This document shows positions 1-5,052 of a stretch of DNA of 7,401 nucleotides, piece by piece. The DNA is taken from assembly GCA_020832965.1 (NCBI GenBank), contig JAJHRM010000121.1, forward strand, positions 1 to 7,401, read 5' to 3'. The notes beneath the pieces are model-generated. The model ran no database searches. It saw only the letters and a program-made list of their open reading frames with translations, and was not told the origin of the DNA. A program made the position numbers and the translations under genes. Source of the DNA: Thermofilum sp. (GTDB taxonomy: Archaea > Thermoproteota > Thermoprotei > Thermofilales > Thermofilaceae). Position 1 is the stretch's first letter. The number at the start of each line of letters is the position of its first letter.

Positions 1-193
1 TAGGCGAGCCAACACGAGGCAATAGCTCGACAAGCAAGGTCTCTCCACCATTTAAAAGATGGGTTATTAATAGCAAGGCATTTGGCCGGTTGAATTAAAT
101 AGGGGCTTGTTAACGAGTCAGTGCTAGGTAAATCTAGAGTCCCTTATCACCTAACACAGGGGCGTAAAGGTAAAAGACAAGCCTTGACCCCTC
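1..193. other. Left-edge stretch with no supported gene
   Basis: I see no gene that can be supported here. A plus-strand frame from base 3 is open from the window edge to a TAA at 96-98 (31 codons), but it has no recognisable protein character. A minus-strand ATG at 49-51 opens a 17-codon frame running off the left edge, with an A/T-rich element on its upstream side near 94-103. It could be the start of a gene lying to the left, but too little is visible to call it. No tRNA arm, CRISPR repeat or box C/D signature was found. Confidence 0.4.
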
Positions 194-207
194 AAAGAGT
201 ATTTATG
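194..207 (+). promoter_or_regulatory. Putative archaeal promoter (BRE/TATA) for the 79-residue gene
   Basis: A purine-rich BRE-like stretch (AAAGAG) leads into the A/T-rich box TATTTATG at 200-207. Transcription starting about 25 bases downstream would begin near 229, giving a leader of roughly 15 bases before the ATG at 244. A GGGGTT stretch a few bases before the ATG could act as a weak ribosome binding site. This is inferred from spacing and composition only. Confidence 0.45.
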
Positions 208-222
208 TGCATTGACACATAA
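203..222. repeat. Perfect inverted repeat, candidate operator
   Basis: TTATGTG (203-209) and CACATAA (216-222) form perfect 7-base arms around a 6-base spacer. The element overlaps the TATA-like box and sits just before the expected transcription start of the next gene. That is where archaeal repressors commonly bind. It could equally fold in RNA, although most of it lies upstream of the expected start. The bound protein is unknown. Confidence 0.5.
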
Positions 223-243
223 GGTCTTAGTAGGGGTTGTTTT

Positions 244-483
244 ATGTCTAATAGTGGAGATAATAGTGTCGTGTGCATCATCGAGCGCGACCACCCCATC
301 ATCAGTCGCAAGAGCTGCGTGATAGACGTCCTGCTCTGGGAGGCCCGTAAGCAGGGTAAAGAAGAAGAGCTGTGGAGGATATTCAGGCCATACTCGCAGA
401 GCATGGACGTAGACGAGCTAGACAAGGCGATAGAGGAGATAGCAAGGCTCCTAGGGGTTAGAGTAGAGTACAGGTACATCTGA
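244..483 (+). CDS. Small acidic helical protein of unknown function (79 aa)
   Basis: I do not recognise this family. The protein begins with a short hydrophobic strand-like segment (about residues 9-14, VVCIIE). A charged helical region follows (about 28-47, with the run KQGKEEELW), then a second acidic helix (about 55-69, DVDELDKAIEEIARLLG), and it ends on a strand-like VRVEYRYI. There is no signal peptide or membrane segment, so it is probably cytoplasmic. Frequent AGG codons and the amphipathic pattern favour real coding over chance. The ATG at 244 is preceded by a GGGGTT stretch, a TATA-like box and a palindrome at suitable distances. The next gene lies 69 bases downstream on the same strand and has its own A/T-rich box, so the two may be transcribed separately. 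A small regulator or adaptor protein is possible, but nothing in the sequence proves it. Confidence 0.75.
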   Translation: MSNSGDNSVVCIIERDHPIISRKSCVIDVLLWEARKQGKEEELWRIFRPYSQSMDVDELDKAIEEIARLLGVRVEYRYI

Positions 484-508
484 GAGGTGGCTAGCGAGGG
501 CGCCTCTA

Positions 509-519
509 CCTAAATAAAA
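509..519 (+). promoter_or_regulatory. Putative TATA-like element before the 132-residue gene
   Basis: The A/T-rich run CCTAAATAAAA lies in a GC-rich gap about 38 bases before the GTG at 553. The expected transcription start is near 540, giving a leader of around 12 bases. A T5 run at 540-544, which could weakly terminate upstream transcription, lies at the same place. Composition and spacing are the only evidence. Confidence 0.4.
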
Positions 520-552
520 GCGGAACAGCCTGCTGGCGTTTTTGCGTGTTGG

Positions 553-951
553 GTGACTGCGTTGAGATGCAGTGGGCACCTCGAGGAAGCGGGTTCCCAA
601 TTCTCGGGTCTAGAGGTGCTTGAGAAGTTATTTACTGAGTGTAGAGAGCTCGCGTCGTGGCTGGGAGGTAGGGGCTTCGACGTAGAGGGCATACTCGAGG
701 AGGGCGAGGAGCTCGTAGACAACGCGCTGTGGCTGTACTGGCTCTTAAGGGACGTGCTAGCAGGTAATTGCAAGCTCGCCGACGCATGGAGAGGAAAGCA
801 AGGAAGCGCGTGCGAGGATTTAGAGGCGATGTACTTTGAATGCGTGCACCGCGACACTGAGGGTCGCGTGGAGAGGTACAAGAGAGCGGCAGTAAGAATA
901 GGGCATCACACAATTGTGACTGAGATACCAGAGCACACCAATGCTCGTTAG
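553..951 (+). CDS. Unrecognised helical protein with scattered cysteines (132 aa)
   Basis: I do not recognise this family. Residues of about 20-70 are predicted by eye to be mainly helical and acidic (LEVLEKLFTECRELASWL, then an EGILEEGEELVD segment). An aromatic helix follows (WLYWLLRDVL), and then a more basic C-terminal part with RVERYKRAAVRIGHH. Five cysteines are spread along the chain without a recognisable zinc or iron-sulfur spacing. There is no signal peptide, and the WLYWLL patch is too short and too flanked by charge to be a clear membrane span. The GTG at 553 is the first usable start in the frame. No ATG occurs in frame until residue 93, and no clear Shine-Dalgarno sequence precedes it, so a TTG at 562 or a later GTG cannot be excluded. 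The next gene starts 179 bases downstream. Confidence 0.62.
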   Translation: MTALRCSGHLEEAGSQFSGLEVLEKLFTECRELASWLGGRGFDVEGILEEGEELVDNALWLYWLLRDVLAGNCKLADAWRGKQGSACEDLEAMYFECVHRDTEGRVERYKRAAVRIGHHTIVTEIPEHTNAR

Positions 952-1021
952 CCACGGAGACGTGGCGAAATCGCCCCGTATAGCGTTCTGATAACATACT
1001 CCGAAGTCTGCCACTCTACTA

Positions 1022-1035
1022 TGAGGTTAGCCTCA
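1022..1035. repeat. Short inverted repeat upstream of the PLD-nuclease gene
   Basis: TGAGG (1022-1026) and CCTCA (1031-1035) flank a TTAG loop in the 179-base gap before the nuclease gene. It lies about 50-60 bases upstream of the TATA-like elements. A five-base stem is short enough to occur by chance; it is listed as a possible operator half of the R-M locus. Confidence 0.25.
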
Positions 1036-1086
1036 ATATAAACAACCTTTGCATGAACCTTACATTCTCACATAGGGGGGGCGAAC

Positions 1087-1115
1087 ACTTTTAACTAGGC
1101 GCTTTTCTAAATACA
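1087..1115 (+). promoter_or_regulatory. Tandem TATA-like elements before the nuclease-glycosylase operon
   Basis: Two similar pyrimidine/A-T boxes occur in sequence: ACTTTTAACTA starting at 1086 and GCTTTTCTAAA starting at 1101. The first would place transcription about 15 bases before the GTG at 1131. The second would place it close to the GTG itself. A G7 tract (1075-1081) sits just upstream, and a G-rich TGGGGGCGG stretch lies directly before the GTG and could serve as a ribosome binding site. Their similarity and roughly 15-base offset suggest either two alternative promoters or one promoter beside a look-alike. Confidence 0.4.
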
Positions 1116-1130
1116 TATGTTGGGGGCGGC

Positions 1131-2537
1131 GTGCTTAACGACGTTATTGCTAGTGTCTATGTTGCCATTCCCGAGAAAGCCAGCCCGGAGGGATCGGATG
1201 TGGGAAGCAATCCTAAAGTGTATTATGGAATAGAGCAAGAGCTGAAAGCTAGGGAGAGCGATATTAAAGAGATCCACCTGGCGCTATACCTATTTAATAA
1301 CCCGAAACTCTATCAAACGATCAGGGGCTTGGCTAAATCCAGGCAGATCAGCGTTGTGGTTATCAGCACCCCCTTAGCGGCATACGACGAAAGGAAAATC
1401 GAAAGTGCCAGGCAGATTTACTACGACATAGCAAAGTCGTGCAAGACTCCCGGTACGCATGGCAACTTCATTTTCCTTATTTATCCGCACATGTACATTT
1501 GGCACGGCGCGGAGTACGCGGAAGCTAAGGCAAGCTACAGTTTACATGTTAAGGCGGGGTATATTCTATATAAGAATGGCAGTTGCAAATTCATCTTAAC
1601 GTCGTGCAATATGTCGCCGGGAGACCCTTACCACTCTGAAAGCGCGGTTGTGCTGGAAGACCCCTCCTGCAGTAGCCCCTTCAGCTACGCTTTTAAGAAA
1701 TTCTTTCAAGAGCTAGAGACCCTAGCAGTTCCGTGGTGTAAGTACGAGAGTCTCATAGGGACGCTTCCCCGCGAGTTGCAAATAGTTGCCGATTTCGCCT
1801 TCATAGGTAAGCATGGGTTGAAGAACTGGGTTGAAGAGTTTACGGACACAGCATTTTTCACAGGTCCCTTTATAAAGATCCGCGAAAAGGGCTCAACACA
1901 TTTTGCCAGAGAGAAAATAGTTGAGACCATAATGGGGGCTGAGAAGAGAATTCTCGTTTGCGGGCAACACGTACACGACATAGCGCCTTTCAACGGCTAT
2001 GCGGGACCTACATTGATAGGAGCCCTTGCAGAGAAAAAGCGGGATAACCCCAACTTAGACGTAAGGGTTCTTAAGCAGGTCCCTTCAACCGGCTTAGCAG
2101 ACAAGAGAAGGGCAGCTTTTGCTGAGTGCCATCTAGATTATGCCGGCATTAAACAGAGAGTAAATAAGCTTGTCCACGACAAGTTCATAGTTGTGGACGA
2201 CAAGATCATCGTATCGACGGCTAATTTTACCACCACACAATTTGGATGGGGGGAGAGGGCTATGGAGCTCGTAGTAGAGCAGGATATCAGCTATGTGAGG
2301 GTTGTGGTTAACTCAGCCCTGCAACTTTACGGACATCCGCAATCTTTAGTGAGGCTAAATCCTGTTAGAGCGAGAAAAGCTAAGTCGCAGAAGACTAAGG
2401 TGGTTAAGCAGGACATATTTGCGGAGGTAAACGCCTTTGTTGTCGTTGAAAGTGCCGAGTTAGTCGAGAAATTCGCAAGGCACTTCGACAACTTATGGAA
2501 GCACCCGCTCTCGCGGGATGTGGAAATACTCCGCTGA
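1131..2537 (+). CDS. Phospholipase-D-superfamily (HKD) nuclease, candidate restriction endonuclease
   Basis: This is a 468-residue cytoplasmic protein built of two PLD-like halves. The C-terminal half has an intact HKD motif: H349, K351, D356, then STAN (362-365) in place of the usual GSxN. The N-terminal half has a degenerate copy: H139 and K141 are followed by leucine where the aspartate should be, then TSCN at 157-160 and HSESAVVLED. The C-terminal end (AFVVVESAELVEKFARHFDNLW, about residues 435-456) resembles the closing segment of PLD domains. It is separated from the HKD by about 60 residues that include a basic run (RARKAKSQKTK). PLD enzymes use the histidines without a metal to cleave phosphodiesters; the restriction enzymes BfiI and NgoFVII belong to this superfamily. 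There is no membrane segment, which argues against a lipid enzyme. A partner glycosylase directly downstream and a cytosine methyltransferase beyond it make a restriction role the best inference. The GTG at 1131 follows a G-rich stretch. Sequence specificity is unknown. Confidence 0.82.
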   Translation: MLNDVIASVYVAIPEKASPEGSDVGSNPKVYYGIEQELKARESDIKEIHLALYLFNNPKLYQTIRGLAKSRQISVVVISTPLAAYDERKIESARQIYYDIAKSCKTPGTHGNFIFLIYPHMYIWHGAEYAEAKASYSLHVKAGYILYKNGSCKFILTSCNMSPGDPYHSESAVVLEDPSCSSPFSYAFKKFFQELETLAVPWCKYESLIGTLPRELQIVADFAFIGKHGLKNWVEEFTDTAFFTGPFIKIREKGSTHFAREKIVETIMGAEKRILVCGQHVHDIAPFNGYAGPTLIGALAEKKRDNPNLDVRVLKQVPSTGLADKRRAAFAECHLDYAGIKQRVNKLVHDKFIVVDDKIIVSTANFTTTQFGWGERAMELVVEQDISYVRVVVNSALQLYGHPQSLVRLNPVRARKAKSQKTKVVKQDIFAEVNAFVVVESAELVEKFARHFDNLWKHPLSRDVEILR

Positions 2538-3219
2538 CTCGGCGTCCCACATGCTTTTGAGCAAGGACATGGAAGAGAAAGTCAAATTCTTCCAGGAGAG
2601 GATCCTCAGCTGGGCTCGAGAAAACCTCCGCGACTTCCCCTGGCGCCGGACGTCAGACCCCTACGTGGTGCTAATTACAGAGAAAATGCTTCAGCAGACG
2701 GACTTCGGGCACGTGAGGAAAGTATGGCAGGAATTCTTCAAGAGGTTCCCAACAGTGCAAGATCTAGCTCTGGCGAGTGAAGAAGAGATAGCGTTGATCC
2801 TCAGACCTCTTGGTCTTTGGAGGCAGCGGGCTAGGCAACTTAAAGCTCTCGCAAGTGTCTTGCTCACAAAGTACGGGGGGAATGTGCCGTGTAGATATGA
2901 GGACCTGATTTCCCTTCCAGGCGTCGGCGACTACGTAGCTAGGGCAACCCTGCTCTTTGCTTGCGGCGTATCTACGCACCTGCTAGATGTCAACAGTAGA
3001 AAGGTCATCTCCAGGTTCTTTCTATACCCTAAAGAGGGCTCTGACCGGGAGATTGCCGAAATACTAAGGCTAGCAACGCCTAGAGATCCTGTGGAAAGCA
3101 GGGTTTTTGGTTGGGGGATAATAGACTTCTCAGCCTTAGTATGTGCGAAGAAGCCCAAATGTTATAGGTGCCCACTCAATGAAAGGTGTTCCTACCATCT
3201 TGCGCATACTAGGAGCTAG
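2518..3219 (+). CDS. HhH-GPD DNA glycosylase of the MIG type (thymine-DNA mismatch glycosylase)
   Basis: This protein removes a mispaired base by cutting its N-glycosidic bond; its likely substrate is T opposite G, formed when 5-methylcytosine deaminates. Seen in the sequence: FPWRRTSDPYVVLITEKMLQQT (from about residue 40, with E55), the helix-hairpin-helix LPGVG at 133-137, Y139, the catalytic aspartate D157 in LLDVNSRKV, and an iron-sulfur ligand set C209, C215, C218, C224. Tyr at 139, where EndoIII has Lys and E. coli MutY has Ser, matches MIG, as does the lack of MutY's C-terminal 8-oxoG-reading domain. The listed length is 233 aa, against about 220 in the Methanothermobacter enzyme. Human MutY homologues also carry Tyr there, so an A/G-adenine glycosylase is not excluded. 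The first cysteine spacing is five, not the usual six. The listed ATG overlaps the nuclease gene by 20 bases. ATGs at 2551 or 2569 are also possible, and 2569 would give an N-terminus closer to the family. Probably co-transcribed with the nuclease. Confidence 0.9.
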   Translation: MWKYSADSASHMLLSKDMEEKVKFFQERILSWARENLRDFPWRRTSDPYVVLITEKMLQQTDFGHVRKVWQEFFKRFPTVQDLALASEEEIALILRPLGLWRQRARQLKALASVLLTKYGGNVPCRYEDLISLPGVGDYVARATLLFACGVSTHLLDVNSRKVISRFFLYPKEGSDREIAEILRLATPRDPVESRVFGWGIIDFSALVCAKKPKCYRCPLNERCSYHLAHTRS

Positions 3220-4426
3220 GCTCGATCCCAGCCTCTACTAGAGATCGTAAGACAGCTTCTGCTACGCGCCTCGCTAGTAGTGGCGGGACAGCGTCACCTA
3301 TTAGTGCGTATTTGTCCACAGTATTCCCCACGAACTTGTACCAATCGGGGAACGTCTGTATTCTGGCGCACTCCCGCGCACTCAACCTCCTAGGTTTTTT
3401 GCCGGGTTCGTTGGCGAACGCCCATATATCTTTACCTACCTTGATCATTTTTGGGGAGTCTGGGTGGAGAGGTATGTGCCTCGCGCTCGCGAGTATCGTG
3501 TAGCTGGGCTCGTCCCACGACTTATATCTATTCCTAGACATGTATATTGGGGAGAAGTCCGCTTCGTAGACTTCGTCGTCCGATCTTTGCTCTAGAGGTG
3601 GCAGGTCGCCGATCGCGTCACGTAAGGTTCTATACCGCTCCAGCTTCCTTCCATCTACGGTGACCATTTCTCTAGGGGCGTGAGTCCTTTCCGGGAAGCG
3701 GACGGCTATGCCAAGACCCCTCTTTGCGCCGATAAAGAACACCCTTTTCCTCTCCTGGGGGACGCCATAGTCTAGGGCATTAAGGACTTTCCACGCGACG
3801 TCGTAGCCGATAGTATTGAATGCCTGCTTTATTGCCTCAGCTGCTGTTACTAGGTGCCTCCTTACGAACTCTATCAACTTCGCCTCCTCCGGGGTTCTAG
3901 CGCGATCCTCCCTAATGATGTACTGGGGGGCTGCCCTCCTAGCCTTGCCAACCCTATCCAACTCTAGGAGCTTATTTAGGGCGTCTAGGACCTTCCTCTT
4001 CGTTTCATAATCTATGTCCTCTCTTAGCGATAACATGGTTAAAATTCCTTCAACGTTCTCCATCACGAACATGTACGGCTGGAGCCTAGCCACGATGTCT
4101 ACATAGTCATAGAATAGCCTAGCCCGCGGGTCGTTGGGATCCCTCTTCCCTGCAAGGCTGAACGCCTCGCAGGGGGGTCCGCCGATTACAACATCAACAT
4201 GTCCGCCTGCCGCCGTGATAAGTCTTCGTTTAACCCAGTCTTCACGGATGTCCCCGCAGACGACTTCAACCTCGGGGTGATTAGTTTTATAGGTCTCGCA
4301 AGCCCGTTTCCAAACATCGACTGCTGCGACGACTTTAAAGCCATACCCTTTATACTCAGCCTGTTTAAAACCCAGCGTTAGCCCGCCTGCACCGCAAAAG
4401 AGGTCAACGACCGTATAATACCTCAT
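3209..4426 (-). CDS. C5-cytosine DNA methyltransferase of a type II R-M system
   Basis: This enzyme transfers a methyl group from S-adenosylmethionine to carbon 5 of cytosine in a short DNA site. All main motifs are visible in order. Motif I is DLFCGAGGLTLGF (8-20). Motif IV is GGPPCEAFS with catalytic C86. Motif VI is ENV (123-125), motif VIII is YGVPQERKRVFFIG (220-233), motif IX is RRLSARECARIQTFP (346-360), and motif X is IGDAVPP (376-382). The recognition region between VIII and IX contains SPIYMSRNR, WDEPSYT and ASARHIPLHP, which closely resemble M.HaeIII (GGCC) as I remember it, so GGCC is a plausible but unproven target. Motif IV has Glu where most family members have Gln, and motif X has Asp for Asn. 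About 50 extra residues lie between motifs VI and VIII (about 150-205). The ATG at 4426 overlaps the upstream RHH gene's stop (ATGA), with a good GGTGAG site five bases before it. The 3' end overlaps the glycosylase gene by 11 bases. Confidence 0.96.
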   Translation of the reverse strand: MRYYTVVDLFCGAGGLTLGFKQAEYKGYGFKVVAAVDVWKRACETYKTNHPEVEVVCGDIREDWVKRRLITAAGGHVDVVIGGPPCEAFSLAGKRDPNDPRARLFYDYVDIVARLQPYMFVMENVEGILTMLSLREDIDYETKRKVLDALNKLLELDRVGKARRAAPQYIIREDRARTPEEAKLIEFVRRHLVTAAEAIKQAFNTIGYDVAWKVLNALDYGVPQERKRVFFIGAKRGLGIAVRFPERTHAPREMVTVDGRKLERYRTLRDAIGDLPPLEQRSDDEVYEADFSPIYMSRNRYKSWDEPSYTILASARHIPLHPDSPKMIKVGKDIWAFANEPGKKPRRLSARECARIQTFPDWYKFVGNTVDKYALIGDAVPPLLARRVAEAVLRSLVEAGIEPSS

Positions 4427-4683
4427 GCCATCTCACCTTCAGGTGTGGGAGGCGGTTTCTCGGAATCTTCGCCGTCTTTAAGTGCCATCTTAGCTATTGA
4501 TGTGACAACGGACTTTTCAGATAACCACGCAAGCACTATATTCCTCACGATCTCAGCATCATCGTTGCCCATAACTCCCCTGAACCGCTCTATGAGACTC
4601 CACTGCTCCCCCGTGAACGTGACCTGAACCCTCTTAACTCTGCTTCTCTCTCCATGGCGTTTCAAAGCACACACCATAAACAT
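4423..4683 (-). CDS. Ribbon-helix-helix (CopG/Arc-type) protein, candidate R-M controller
   Basis: This is an 86-residue protein. Residues of about 16-24 (VKRVQVTFT) form the basic alternating strand expected to insert into the DNA major groove. A helix follows (about 26-38), then a second helix (about 42-57, DAEIVRNIVLAWLSEK), the standard ribbon-helix-helix fold, which works as a dimer. The tail is acidic and proline-rich (KPPPTPEGEMA), probably disordered. The stop overlaps the methyltransferase start as ATGA, so translation of the two is probably coupled. The listed ATG is at 4683. The TATA box centred near 4703 predicts transcription from about 4677, exactly at the second ATG (M3), so a leaderless 84-residue product is more likely. 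Many R-M systems encode a small helix-turn-helix C protein; an RHH protein in that position is inferred here to repress or time the methyltransferase. It could instead be an unrelated regulator that happens to be linked. Confidence 0.83.
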   Translation of the reverse strand: MFMVCALKRHGERSRVKRVQVTFTGEQWSLIERFRGVMGNDDAEIVRNIVLAWLSEKSVVTSIAKMALKDGEDSEKPPPTPEGEMA

Positions 4684-4699
4684 ATATAAGACACAGAGG

Positions 4700-4707
4700 T
4701 TTATAAA
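4700..4707 (-). promoter_or_regulatory. TATA box of the RHH-methyltransferase operon
   Basis: TTTATAAA is a near-ideal archaeal TATA box. Its centre lies about 26-27 bases upstream of the ATG at 4677, the normal distance from box to transcription start, which predicts a leaderless message. On its upstream side the plus-strand sequence holds two adjacent similar words, AGGGCAC and AGGGACT (4713-4726). These could be paired sites for an RHH dimer, though that is speculative. Confidence 0.62.
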
Positions 4708-4827
4708 GCTTAGGGCACAGGGACTTATCGCACCAGTATTGTAGTCGACCTTTCTACGTCTAAAAGGGCGAGGTTCTCTCCGCTTTCTAGACTTTGCGTT
4801 AATGCCTACATCCTCTTTTCAGCGTTC

Positions 4828-5052
4828 CTAATTTTCCACGCAGGTCGTTAATGCTTGTTCGAGCTCCTTTATTTCGCTCTCTACGATCCCCTGCACCTGC
4901 TTAAGTCGCTCGTAGTGCTCTCGGAGGTACTTCTGCGGGTTGACTTTTAGGTACTCCTCCGTGGCCAGCTTATCCATCTCGATGTGGTGCAGGAGCGCCC
5001 TCGCCCGTCGCCACTTCTCCCTTATCTCCTCACACCTACCCGGCACGCGCAT
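4828..5052 (-). CDS. Small charged helical (coiled-coil-like) protein of unknown function (74 aa)
   Basis: I do not recognise a family. Almost the whole chain looks helical: a basic first helix (EEIREKWRRARALLHHIEMDKLATEEYL), a break at KVNPQKYL, and a second helix (HYERLKQVQGIVESEIKELEQALTT). The two would fold as an antiparallel hairpin or dimeric coiled coil. It has no signal peptide or membrane segment. The ATG at 5052 is preceded by GTGGGGTAG, which could act as a ribosome binding site. That TAG is also the stop of the disrupted upstream reading frame, so start and stop abut. No TATA-like box lies directly before the gene, so it may be transcribed from the promoter near 5330. It ends 144 bases before the RHH gene on the same strand, but that gene has its own strong promoter, so the two are probably separate units. 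Confidence 0.65.
   Translation of the reverse strand: MRVPGRCEEIREKWRRARALLHHIEMDKLATEEYLKVNPQKYLREHYERLKQVQGIVESEIKELEQALTTCVEN

Noticed and set aside
1..110. Open frame from the left edge as the end of an upstream gene
   Set aside because: Only 31 codons, with no recognisable motif or strong codon bias. It can occur by chance.
192..1014. Several minus-strand frames of 64-123 codons opposite the two small plus-strand genes
   Set aside because: They are Ser/Leu/Pro- or Arg-rich antisense frames, mutually overlapping, without promoters or ribosome binding sites. The plus-strand frames have better composition and start signals.
1131..2537. Cardiolipin or phosphatidylserine synthase
   Set aside because: These lipid enzymes normally have membrane segments or two well-kept HKD motifs. 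This protein has no hydrophobic span and only one full motif, and its neighbours act on DNA.
2518..3219. Ordinary housekeeping MutY adenine glycosylase or EndoIII
   Set aside because: The lysine of EndoIII is absent (Tyr at that position), MutY's C-terminal domain is absent, and the gene is tied to a cytosine methyltransferase. MutY activity is not strictly excluded.
1131..4426. DISARM-like defence system (PLD protein plus C5 methyltransferase)
   Set aside because: DISARM also needs the helicase DrmA and the DUF1998 protein DrmB, and neither is present. The genes flanking the PLD and methyltransferase genes are a glycosylase and an RHH protein, so a type II R-M reading fits better.
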